Position numbers and translations under genes: made by a program
The notes under the pieces: generated by a model
What the model was told of the DNA's origin: nothing
What the model saw: the letters and a program-made list of their open reading frames with translations, nothing else
Database searches by the model: none
From: an uncultured Actinomyces sp.
GTDB lineage: Bacteria; Actinomycetota; Actinomycetes; Actinomycetales; Actinomycetaceae
Direction: 5' to 3'
DNA length: 64,000 bases
NCBI GenBank assembly: GCA_938014245.1
Contig: CALLSD010000060.1
Span: forward strand, 74,673 to 138,672
Shown here: positions 40,829 to 49,037 of the stretch, in pieces
How the letters are laid out: every line of letters begins with the position of its first letter
Position numbering within the stretch: the first letter of the stretch is position 1

Positions 40829-43423
40829 ATGAGGCCCGTTGTGCGATCGCTCAAGCGGGATATTCGGCGCATGGTGACTGTGCCCGCCGCGTGGATTGTC
40901 ATCATCGGCCTTCTATTTGTCCCAGCACTGTATGCCTGGTTTAACATCGTCGGCTTTTGGGATCCCTATTCCAATACCGGCAAGATCCGAGTTGCAGTTG
41001 CCAATGAAGACCAAGGGGCGACGAAAGACGCGATCGGTTTCGTCAACGTGGGCACAATGCTGGAATCAAAGCTGCGCGAAAACGATCAACTCGGATGGCA
41101 TTTCGTCTCAGCAGAGCAGGCAAAGAAAGAAGTTGAACGCGGGGAATCCTATGCCGCTTTCATCATTCCGTCCGATTTCTCCACGCGCCTCACGGGTATC
41201 GTCGACGGCACCTATACCAAGCCCAATGTCCAGTACTACGTCAATCAGAAGAACAATGCTGTCGCCCCAAAAATCACCGGAGCAGGAGCTTCTTCTTTAG
41301 ATCAACAGATCAACTCGGCTTTCGTCTCAACCGTCGCGCAGACTCTCTCAGAGAAGATCACGGCCACGGGAAAATCGATCTCTGAAGTTCTCCAAAACGG
41401 ACGCTCAGACATCAGCGAGAAAGTAAAAGCCGCAAGCGAGCAATTGGGGCAGGCCGAAGAATCCCTGAACGCAATGGGGGAGAAGCTCGATTCAGCAAAG
41501 AATAAGGTCAGCGGCGCGCGACGCTCAATGACGAGCGCCGACTCAGCGTTAAGTGATCTCAACGAGGCCTTGTCCCAAGCAGATCAACTCGTCTCAGATA
41601 CCCGCTCCAGCATCTCGCAGTTCAGTGCGAATATGTCGACTTCTCTGGACGGGCTTTCGACACACGCCTCCTCAGCAGTCGCCAAAGCCTCAAGCGCTGG
41701 GGGAACTCTCAACGGGGGAGTGCAGGGGGCAACAACTTCAATCGGTGGCGTACTCACCGAGGGACAATCCATCAACCAAGCCAACGGTGAGATCCTTCGC
41801 GATCTACAGGGTCTTGGGATCGCGAATCTGCCCGCGGCCTCGCAGGCACTACAGGACTTAAGCGCTCAAAATGCGCAGGTCGGGCAGACTTTGGCGAATC
41901 TATCGGCGCTCAATGGGAACCTGTCCTCAACCTCAACAACGATCGTTCAGGCACTCAACTCACTGAACTCCGCCAGCCAATCTCTGAGTGATGCTGCCGC
42001 GCAGGCGCGCTCAGGCGTGACGAATCAGCTTCCGCTCATCGCCAGTGCCTTGGACCAAATGTCCTCTGCCTCAGCGGATCTTCGCTCCGCGATCGGCGTC
42101 CTCCAAGGGCAACGTGAGCAGATTTCGGGCCTTCTGGACCAGCTCGATACCTTGCTTGATTCAACGAAGACAACGCTTGCGCAGTCTACGGCGAATATTG
42201 CCTCTCTCAGGTCCGATCTAGACAGTGCCAAGGGGGACATTCAGGCGATTTCCTCATCCAATGCGCTTCAGTCACTTGCGGGCTCGATGAATCTCAACCC
42301 TGAGAAAATCGCAGAATTCATGGCTGCCCCGACATCGATTACAACCCAGACTGTTTTCCCGGTTGCCACATACGGCTCAGCAATGGCGCCCCTATTCACG
42401 AACCTTTCTCTGTGGATCGGTGCCTTCGCACTCGTGATTATTCTCAAGCTTGAGGTCGATGAAGAGGGTGTCGGCTCCATGACCTCGGCGCAAAAGTACA
42501 TGTCACGTTGGATGCTCTTGGCTCTATTCGCGATTGGGCAAGCTCTGGTCGTCTCCATCGGCGATCTGGTGATCGGGGTCCAAACGGTCTCGAAACTGGC
42601 CTTTGTGGGGACTGCTGTCCTTGTTTCTTTGGTGTTCCTTTCCGTGATCTACATGTTGGCGACCTGTTTCCAACATATCGGTAAGGGCATGTGTGTCATC
42701 ATTGTGGTCCTTCAGATCCCCGGAGCGGCGGGCTTGTATCCCATCGAGATGATGCCCTCCTTCTTCCGTTTCCTCCATCCGCTCTTCCCCTTCACTTATG
42801 GGATTAACGCGATGCGCGAGGCCGTTGGTGGTTTCTACGGGCACGCGTACCTGAGAGCGATTGCAGTGTTGGGGATCCACGTTCTTATCGCTTTCGCCGT
42901 GGGCTTGTTGGTTCGTCCTTTCTTGGTCAACCTCAATGCGATGGTGAGCCGAGATCTGTCTCGTTCGGGATTGTTCCTTGCCGAGGCGACGCATCTTCCG
43001 TCCTCGCGTTACCGTCTTTCTCAGATCGTTGCTGTCCTTGCCGATCACGATGGCTATTCGCGTTCGGTTACTCGCCGTGCACGTAATTTTGAACGGCGTT
43101 ATCCGAAGATTCGCCGTGGGGCTCTGATTCTGGGAATCGTGATTCCTGCGATCCTTGCAGTTCTTTCTGTTGCGAGCGTTGCGGAGGTCCCCCTCCTTCT
43201 GGGGCTGTGGATCGTCTGGATTCTTGTGATTATTACTTTCCTCATTGCTCTGGAGTACATTCGTGAGTCTTTGGCTCGTCAGCAGTTGCTCACCTCGATG
43301 GATGATTCTGACGTGCGCTCCTTGCTGCGTCGCAGGCTCCATGGAGTCAAGGCTTCCGCTGCGCAACTGGGGAAGCACCGCCTCGGCAATGAGGAAAATA
43401 CGGAAGAAGGGAGCGAGAAGTGA
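40829..43423 (+). CDS. YhgE/Pip domain membrane protein, large copy
   Basis: The 864-residue protein has one N-terminal helix (VTVPAAWIVIIGLLFVPALYAWFNI), the family start RVAVANEDQGATKDAIGFVN, a very long Ser/Gln/Ala coiled region (about 145-500, outside the cell), and about five to six C-terminal helices (about 505-700). A soluble basic tail follows. YhgE/Pip proteins include the phage infection protein of Lactococcus and resemble EsaA/YueB of type VII secretion. Their substrate is unknown; an ABC-2-like export function has been proposed. GAGGAGC precedes the ATG. It overlaps the second YhgE gene by four bases (GTGA). Confidence 0.87.
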   Translation: MRPVVRSLKRDIRRMVTVPAAWIVIIGLLFVPALYAWFNIVGFWDPYSNTGKIRVAVANEDQGATKDAIGFVNVGTMLESKLRENDQLGWHFVSAEQAKKEVERGESYAAFIIPSDFSTRLTGIVDGTYTKPNVQYYVNQKNNAVAPKITGAGASSLDQQINSAFVSTVAQTLSEKITATGKSISEVLQNGRSDISEKVKAASEQLGQAEESLNAMGEKLDSAKNKVSGARRSMTSADSALSDLNEALSQADQLVSDTRSSISQFSANMSTSLDGLSTHASSAVAKASSAGGTLNGGVQGATTSIGGVLTEGQSINQANGEILRDLQGLGIANLPAASQALQDLSAQNAQVGQTLANLSALNGNLSSTSTTIVQALNSLNSASQSLSDAAAQARSGVTNQLPLIASALDQMSSASADLRSAIGVLQGQREQISGLLDQLDTLLDSTKTTLAQSTANIASLRSDLDSAKGDIQAISSSNALQSLAGSMNLNPEKIAEFMAAPTSITTQTVFPVATYGSAMAPLFTNLSLWIGAFALVIILKLEVDEEGVGSMTSAQKYMSRWMLLALFAIGQALVVSIGDLVIGVQTVSKLAFVGTAVLVSLVFLSVIYMLATCFQHIGKGMCVIIVVLQIPGAAGLYPIEMMPSFFRFLHPLFPFTYGINAMREAVGGFYGHAYLRAIAVLGIHVLIAFAVGLLVRPFLVNLNAMVSRDLSRSGLFLAEATHLPSSRYRLSQIVAVLADHDGYSRSVTRRARNFERRYPKIRRGALILGIVIPAILAVLSVASVAEVPLLLGLWIVWILVIITFLIALEYIRESLARQQLLTSMDDSDVRSLLRRRLHGVKASAAQLGKHRLGNEENTEEGSEK

Positions 43424-45624
43424 AAGCCGTGTGGCGAATTTTCCGGGCTGATCTCCATCGCGCTCACCGCTCGATCATCTCCATGGTCGTTGTCTTGGGG
43501 TTGGTTGTTCTTCCGTCGATTTTCGCGTGGTTCAACATTGCGGCATCGTGGGCTCCTTTCGCGAATACGAAGAATCTTCGGATTGCGATTGCCAATAGCG
43601 ACGAGGGGTACAAGTCGGATCTGGTGCCATTGAAGATCAATATTGGCGATCAGGTTGTTGCCGCGCTGCGTGCGAATGAGGACTTCGACTGGGTTGTTGA
43701 TAGTGAAGCGCAGGCAGTTGAGAAGACTCGCTCCGGTGAGTACTACGCGGCGGTCGTGATTCCACAGGATTTCTCGCGCGAAATGATGACCTTCTTCTCT
43801 TCGGATGCGCACAGCACCCCGCTGACCTACTACATCAACGAGAAGAAGAACGGTTTGAGCCCAAAGATTGCGGGGCAGGGAGCGGAGCATGTTTCCGCGC
43901 AGATCAACCAGGCTTTTGCTCAGACTCTGGCCGAGATCGCTGTCGATACTGCCTCGTCGCTTTCCGACTCTCTATCGGACCCAAGTAACGTGCGCGGGAT
44001 TCAGGCGCTCAATTCGCGTCTGGAGACGACCTCGACACGTCTCGCGAATGCGGCGGCGAGCGCCGATGCCTATGCGGGGCTTATTGGCTCGTCCATTCAG
44101 CTTGTGGATTCCACGCAGACGATGCTCAATAATGCTGCGCAGGCGAAGGATCCGCTCTCTAGCGCAGGAAACACTGCTTCCTCATCGATGACGCAAATTT
44201 CTTCTGGCGCCTCGCAGGCTGCTTCAGCTCTTTCTTCAGCGGTGAGCGCGTCGGCTGGTTCCTTAGATGCCTTGGCTTCGTCGATTGATGCTGTTTATTC
44301 CCAAGGTGGGAACACCGTAACTTCGGCCGTGGCGACCTTGCGCTCTCAGGCCGAGGCGGTGGGCAACCAGGCGACCCAGTATCTTCACGTCAAAGAGACT
44401 CTTTCGCAGCTCCCGGGTTCTCCCATTTCTCAAGATGTATTGAATCGTCTGCAAGCTTCCGCTGATCGCCTGAGTGCACTTCAACGCGCGATCAATACGG
44501 CGGCGGATGATCTGGAAAAGAACGGGGCAGCGGCAGCCGCGAATCATCAAGACGTGAAGAGTCTCATCGAACAGGCGAAAACGGCCGTTGGAACCCTCAA
44601 GTCTGATGTTGAATCGACGCTGCGCCCACAGTTGGAGCAGCTTTCACAAACGATGAATTCTGCAACCTCATCGATGGCCTCGCTTCGCAATCAGCTTTCC
44701 GCAGCGAGCTCTCAAGTCGGTGACGGTTCAACGGGAGTGCGCGAGGGACTGACAAAACTTCAATCCACCTTCAGCAATATCGGGACCAACCTGCGCGAGG
44801 CCTCGGAAAAACTAGCGACGATCCATACGAAGCTCACTGACGCACTCAACGGTGGGAATCTTGCCAAGGTGCGAACGATCATTGGTTCGGATCCCCAGGC
44901 GCTCGCAATCGCGCTAGCAGCACCGGTGGGGATCGAGACAATTCCAGTGTATCCGGTGGAAAACTTTGGCTCGCAGATGGCGCCTTTGTACACCGCGTTG
45001 GCGCTGTGGGTCGGCTCGGTGCTGATGATTGTTGCTCTGCGCAGTGACGTCACTGCCGAGAACGTTGCAGACGGGCTTGAAGAGACGCACCCGACGGCGC
45101 TCTATTTCAAGGGCCGCGAGGTGAAGCTGTGGGAAGGCTTCCTTGGACGCTACCTTATTTTTGGGATAATCGCGCTTATCCAAGCAACGATTTTGTGTCT
45201 AGGTGAGCTGTTCTTCCTGAAAGTTCAACACACTCACCCGTGGGAGTTCATGTGTGCGGGATGGTTCATGGCTGTGGTGTTCTCATTCCTGCTCTATACC
45301 TTCATTGCGACTTTCGGGAATGCGGGAAAGGCACTGGGCGTGCTGTTTTTAGTGCTCCAGATTTCGGCTTCCGGTGGCGCGTTCCCTCTGGATATCCTGC
45401 CGAGTTTCTTCCGGTCGATTTCGCCGTATCTTCCCGCAACGCATGGGATCACGGCGCTGCGCGCCTCGATCGCGGGGTACTCGGGTCATGAATATCTTGA
45501 CGCAATGCTGTTGCTGGGTGCCTTTGCCCTGTTTGCAGCGGTCTTGGGGTTGGGGCTTCGTCCGTTCCTCATCAAGAACAACCGGCTATTGGTTGAGAAG
45601 CTGGAGTCTACAAAGCTCATGTAG
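43420..45624 (+). CDS. YhgE/Pip domain membrane protein, second copy
   Basis: The 734-residue paralogue of the preceding protein shares the N-terminal helix (MVVVLGLVVLPSIFAWFNIAASW), LRIAIANSDEGYKSDLVPLK and the extended Ser/Ala coil (about 150-500). About six C-terminal helices follow. It lacks the basic tail of its neighbour. The two differ enough to suggest a heteromer. GTG 43420 overlaps the previous stop (GTGA), so they are translationally coupled. tmRNA follows 106 bases later with its own promoter. Confidence 0.87.
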   Translation: MKAVWRIFRADLHRAHRSIISMVVVLGLVVLPSIFAWFNIAASWAPFANTKNLRIAIANSDEGYKSDLVPLKINIGDQVVAALRANEDFDWVVDSEAQAVEKTRSGEYYAAVVIPQDFSREMMTFFSSDAHSTPLTYYINEKKNGLSPKIAGQGAEHVSAQINQAFAQTLAEIAVDTASSLSDSLSDPSNVRGIQALNSRLETTSTRLANAAASADAYAGLIGSSIQLVDSTQTMLNNAAQAKDPLSSAGNTASSSMTQISSGASQAASALSSAVSASAGSLDALASSIDAVYSQGGNTVTSAVATLRSQAEAVGNQATQYLHVKETLSQLPGSPISQDVLNRLQASADRLSALQRAINTAADDLEKNGAAAAANHQDVKSLIEQAKTAVGTLKSDVESTLRPQLEQLSQTMNSATSSMASLRNQLSAASSQVGDGSTGVREGLTKLQSTFSNIGTNLREASEKLATIHTKLTDALNGGNLAKVRTIIGSDPQALAIALAAPVGIETIPVYPVENFGSQMAPLYTALALWVGSVLMIVALRSDVTAENVADGLEETHPTALYFKGREVKLWEGFLGRYLIFGIIALIQATILCLGELFFLKVQHTHPWEFMCAGWFMAVVFSFLLYTFIATFGNAGKALGVLFLVLQISASGGAFPLDILPSFFRSISPYLPATHGITALRASIAGYSGHEYLDAMLLLGAFALFAAVLGLGLRPFLIKNNRLLVEKLESTKLM

Positions 45625-45642
45625 AGCCTCCGTGGGTTTCTC

Positions 45643-45671
45643 TTGCCAGCTCTGCTGCGGGGACGTATGAT
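45643..45671 (+). promoter_or_regulatory. Candidate ssrA promoter
   Basis: TTGCCA at 45643-45648 and TATGAT at 45666-45671 are separated by exactly 17 bases, a good housekeeping-sigma promoter. It lies about 60 bases before the mature tmRNA 5' end, implying a short 5' leader trimmed off by processing. No other promoter of similar quality is seen here. Confidence 0.7.
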
Positions 45672-45730
45672 TTCAAGTCCGGTGTTTGTGCTGCTTCGGT
45701 GGCAGACGCCGGTGAGTGAAGAACTCAATA

Positions 45731-46102
45731 GGGGATGATCGGTTTCGACAGCGGTCGTCGATCGAGGGGAAGCGAGCCGAGGAGGCATGCTCTACTCGTT
45801 AACGATGTGTGCAAACAAATAGGTGCCGAACAGAATCGCACCGACTACGTTCTCGCCGCCTGATTGCCGCGTGAACCTTTAGTCCGTCAGCCCGGAAGGT
45901 GCTTCCGGTCCGGTGTCTGGCGTCGTCTAGGAAGCCACTGGGTGCCGTTCGTGTTGGTAGGACGGCTCCGACACTTCATCAACTGAGCCTATCTGGTAGC
46001 AGGTCTGCATGATGCCAGGGGCTGAGAAATAACTCGCAGACTGCGCTCGGAGAAGACCTCGGGGTCGGCTGTTGGACGGGGGTTCGATTCCCCCCATCTC
46101 CA
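45731..46102 (+). ncRNA. ssrA: Transfer-messenger RNA (tmRNA), tag AEQNRTDYVLAA
   Basis: The 5' end GGGGATGATCGGTTTCGAC and the 3' end GGGGGTTCGATTCCCCCC plus CATCTCCA form the tRNA-like domain: GGGGATG pairs with CATCTCC (one G-U) and the T arm is intact. The 3' CCA is not encoded. The tag reading frame resumes at GCC 45825 and ends at TGA 45861-45863, encoding A-E-Q-N-R-T-D-Y-V-L-A-A. Its last three residues LAA match the ClpXP/ClpAP degradation signal. Size is about 372 nt, normal for actinobacteria. It rescues ribosomes together with SmpB. Confidence 0.96.
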
Positions 46103-46108
46103 CTTGTG

Positions 46109-46140
46109 CCTCGGGATTCCTATGGAATCCCGAGGTTTTC
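46109..46140 (+). terminator. ssrA terminator
   Basis: CCTCGGGATTCC at 46109-46120 pairs perfectly with GGAATCCCGAGG at 46124-46135 around TAT, and TTTTC follows. It is seven bases past the mature tmRNA end. Confidence 0.93.
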
Positions 46141-46632
46141 CATTGCTATCAAGGCTTTTCTGGGAATGTCGCTTGAGTGCAAGCGCGGTTTCAAAGAGCG
46201 TATGTGAGTGTTTTTTCGCCCCCCAATACGCCCCCGGTGGCGCCCCCACGGCCTCGGGAAAAGAAACTATTGCGCCTTCTTTCAGAATATTCTCGATCAA
46301 TGCGCAATATCGGTAATAAATTCCAACAGAACATATAGTAAGAGCGTCTTAAGCTCTCATTTTATAAGGCTTACGAACCTTGGAATCTTGCGCTTTGATG
46401 CGCATGCGTGTGCGAAATAAAACCGCTCGCGATGCGCATCAAAATGTATAAGAAAGCTACAAGAATAGTCGCAGAAATCTTGTAGCTGATGAATAGCTTC
46501 GTTAAAGAATCTTTTATTTATGTTCACACCTTGAGTTTTTAGTGTTGAGGATCAATAGGCCACTCCCTACCGATCAGCGAAAACAATGTGGGTCTGGCCT
46601 ATCTCACGTAGTCACAAGGAAGATCCTCCGCT
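46141..46632. other. AT-rich non-coding stretch with nested inverted repeats
   Basis: No supported gene lies here. Short frames have no ribosome binding site or family features. The region after 46260 is clearly poorer in G+C than its surroundings. It holds three inverted repeats: AGAGC/GCTCT at 46341-46345 and 46353-46357; TTTGATGCGCAT at 46394-46405 with ATGCGCATCAAA at 46432-46443; and AGCTACAAGA at 46455-46464 with TCTTGTAGCT at 46478-46487. The last two lie next to each other, about 150 to 230 bases before the GH87 gene. They could be regulator sites, a small RNA or the remains of an integrated element. Confidence 0.55.
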
Positions 46633-48774
46633 ATGAAACGCAGATACCTCGTGGGAAGCGTCAGCGCCGCCGCGGCAATCGCGCTCCTTCCCTCCCTGAG
46701 CACCACCCATACTGCCGTCGCTGCTGATGGTGACACAACCTATGGTGCTTCCTTCCCCTATACCCGTTACGAGGCCGAGCGCGGCCGGCTTGACCGTGCA
46801 CACGTCGTCTCGCTTGACGAGAGCCAGCCTGTCAACGACATGCTCGACTCGACGGCGATTGAAGCTGGCGAACAGTCCTATGTTGAACTCGAAGGCAAGG
46901 GATCTTCCGTGAGCTTCACTGCTGAAGTTCCCGGGAATGCAATTGATCTTCGATTCACTCTTCCTGACCACAGAGCTGGAAGTGTTGATATTCGTATTAA
47001 TGGAGAAAAGGCCGCTACTTTTAATCTCTCGTCAGAAACTGCGTATCAGTATGTTCAAAAGAGCAAGGTCTTTGACGAAGAGAAAGACAAGTTTGCAGGC
47101 GAAGGGCCTGCGCATGCGCGCTTCCAATTTGATGAGGTCCATACTCTGCTCAATCGCCAAGTAAACCCGGGAGACACGGTCAGTGTCGTTCGAACGGGGA
47201 GTGAAGGTTATGCCTATGGCATTGACTTTATTGAACTTGAACAGGCCCTTCCTGAGATTCCGCGCCCCGATAATTCGGTGAGCATTACCGATGATGACTT
47301 GACGGTTACGGAAGAAGTGAAACCGGGAGAATTCCAGACTCGTCCGGTTCACGCATGGGCCAACGATGGAAAGGACGACTCCGAAGCTTTCCTAGCAGCC
47401 CTTAAGCGCGCATCGGACGAGAAGAAGACCCTGTACATTCCGCGTGGAACCTTCGAGTTTGATAGCCAGCTTGTGGTTCGGCATTCTCCGGATGATAACC
47501 ACCAGCTGATGATCCAAGGTGCAGGTATCTGGTACTCGAATCTCTTCTTCCGTAACCCGAACAAGGCCAGCGGTGGAATTGTTCTTGAACATACCAGCCA
47601 TGACCTGCAGTTCCGTGACTTCTACATGTCGACTAATCTCAAGTCCCGTTACGACGAAGGGGCAAACTATAAGGGATTCCAAGGCGTTACCAAGAATTCA
47701 CAGTTTGTGAACCTGTGGATCGAACACTTCGAGTGTGGCTTCTGGATGGGTGACTATGTCAATCAAAAAGACATGCAGTACACCGAAAATATGCTGGTTG
47801 ATCACTCCCGTATTCGCAATAACTTTGCTGATGGTCTGAACTATTCGCAGGGCAGCCGGGATTCGGCCGTTCGCAATTCCAATGTTCGTGGAAACGGCGA
47901 TGATGGTCTTGCCTCGTGGTCAAGTCATGCGCAGTCGAAGCCGGGTGATCCCGTTCAATACGTATCGAATGCTCGTCACACCGACAATATCGAGTTCACG
48001 CACAATACGATTGAGCTCGGATGGCGTGCAGGCGGGATCGGTTTCTTCGGTGGATCCGGGCAAAAAGCAGAGAACAACCTCATCACGGGGAATTTTGAAG
48101 GCGCAGGTATTCGTCTTAATACGGTGTTTGGCGGCCACAATTTCGATTGGAACTTGACGTTAAACAAGAGGGCCAGCATTCAGCGCAACAAGATCGTTCG
48201 TAGCGGCACTCAAGATGACTACTATGGCACTTCCCGCGGCGCGATTGACTTCCAGGAGATGTTCGGCCGTATTGCGGGCGTTGATCTTTACGACAACATC
48301 ATCGTCCGTCCTTTTGCAGAGGACATTCGTTCGGACTTCAGCTTCACTGACAAAGAGAAGAAGCTTCGCGGCATGAGCATTGGCGACAACCCGCGCAGAG
48401 ACTGGGATGGTTATGAGCCTCAGCATCTGGTTGTGAACTACGCTCGAGTCAATGGCAAGGTTGACCGCGGTATCCCTGAAGACGCGAACTACAGCCTCTA
48501 CTGGTGGGATGGAGATCGGGTGAATCCGGTTGACGGCAAGACCCATCGTTACTGGATCCCCAAGGCTGATGGTGTCCAGATCAATGATGGTATGGAATTC
48601 TCGTGGGAAGGCAACAAGAAGGTCTATAACTTCACCCTTGCTGATAGTCCTCAGTACCTGCCCATATCTTCCACTCGCTTCTTCGATGACTACAGCTACC
48701 AAGGCGAGATGGCTCGTTCCTTCCAGGATCCCAACCAGCCTCAAACAGTCATTCGTTTCTGGTCGCATCGCTAA
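46633..48774 (+). CDS. Secreted GH87-type alpha-1,3-glucanase (mutanase), right-handed beta-helix
   Basis: The 713-residue protein has a signal peptide (VSAAAAIALLPSLSTTHTAVA). A carbohydrate-binding-like beta-sandwich follows (about 35-195, ASFPYTRYEAERGRLDRAHV). The catalytic right-handed beta-helix runs from about 235 to 620. The motif NNFADGLNYSQ ... RGNGDDGLASWSS places Asp400, Asp423 and Asp424 at +0, +23 and +24, the spacing I recall for the catalytic aspartates of GH87 Agl enzymes. These cut alpha-1,3-glucan such as mutan of dental plaque. No anchor is seen, so it is probably released. It is followed by a strong terminator. Confidence 0.85.
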   Translation: MKRRYLVGSVSAAAAIALLPSLSTTHTAVAADGDTTYGASFPYTRYEAERGRLDRAHVVSLDESQPVNDMLDSTAIEAGEQSYVELEGKGSSVSFTAEVPGNAIDLRFTLPDHRAGSVDIRINGEKAATFNLSSETAYQYVQKSKVFDEEKDKFAGEGPAHARFQFDEVHTLLNRQVNPGDTVSVVRTGSEGYAYGIDFIELEQALPEIPRPDNSVSITDDDLTVTEEVKPGEFQTRPVHAWANDGKDDSEAFLAALKRASDEKKTLYIPRGTFEFDSQLVVRHSPDDNHQLMIQGAGIWYSNLFFRNPNKASGGIVLEHTSHDLQFRDFYMSTNLKSRYDEGANYKGFQGVTKNSQFVNLWIEHFECGFWMGDYVNQKDMQYTENMLVDHSRIRNNFADGLNYSQGSRDSAVRNSNVRGNGDDGLASWSSHAQSKPGDPVQYVSNARHTDNIEFTHNTIELGWRAGGIGFFGGSGQKAENNLITGNFEGAGIRLNTVFGGHNFDWNLTLNKRASIQRNKIVRSGTQDDYYGTSRGAIDFQEMFGRIAGVDLYDNIIVRPFAEDIRSDFSFTDKEKKLRGMSIGDNPRRDWDGYEPQHLVVNYARVNGKVDRGIPEDANYSLYWWDGDRVNPVDGKTHRYWIPKADGVQINDGMEFSWEGNKKVYNFTLADSPQYLPISSTRFFDDYSYQGEMARSFQDPNQPQTVIRFWSHR

Positions 48775-48808
48775 AGACAGCGGCTGCCGCCGCAAATGGT
48801 GAAACTCA

Positions 48809-48839
48809 GGTGCCCGCGCTGCCCCAGCGCGGGCACCTT
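48809..48839 (+). terminator. Rho-independent terminator after the GH87 gene
   Basis: GGTGCCCGCGCTG at 48809-48821 pairs perfectly with CAGCGCGGGCACC at 48825-48837 around CCC; the trailer is TTCC. It lies 35 bases past the stop. Confidence 0.82.
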
Positions 48840-48908
48840 CCCGTTCTTCCGGCCCCCTTTCGAGGGCACTTCCCGTTCCAAGCACTCACTGTTGACTGAG
48901 CACAAAAG

Positions 48909-48945
48909 TTATCCACAGCGTCGAGGGAATCGCGAGTTATCCACA
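48909..48945 (+). promoter_or_regulatory. Two consensus DnaA boxes
   Basis: TTATCCACA occurs at 48909-48917 and again at 48937-48945, both inside the 12-mer AGTTATCCACAG on the same strand, 28 bases apart. TTATCCACA is the consensus high-affinity DnaA box. The pair lies between the GH87 and VaFE genes, with no dnaA or dnaN in the window, so it is not the recognised origin. A titration site or DnaA-controlled promoter of the VaFE gene is possible. Confidence 0.6.
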
Positions 48946-49037
48946 GAATAGGCGCCCTCAAACCCTTCTTCTCGTTCCCGCTCTTACTCTCGCTTCAAGC
49001 GGAGAAGAATTCTCCGGAGACTGTGAAAGGAAGAACC

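Noticed and set aside
45989..46300. Minus-strand reading frame across the tmRNA 3' end encoding KWRWGESNPRP
   Set aside because: It is the antisense of the tRNA-like domain and terminator; such GESNPRP proteins are well-known annotation artefacts beside tRNA/tmRNA genes.
46070..46632. Prophage or genomic island inserted at ssrA
   Set aside because: No integrase, no duplicated tmRNA 3' end and no phage genes were found in the interval; only inverted repeats remain.
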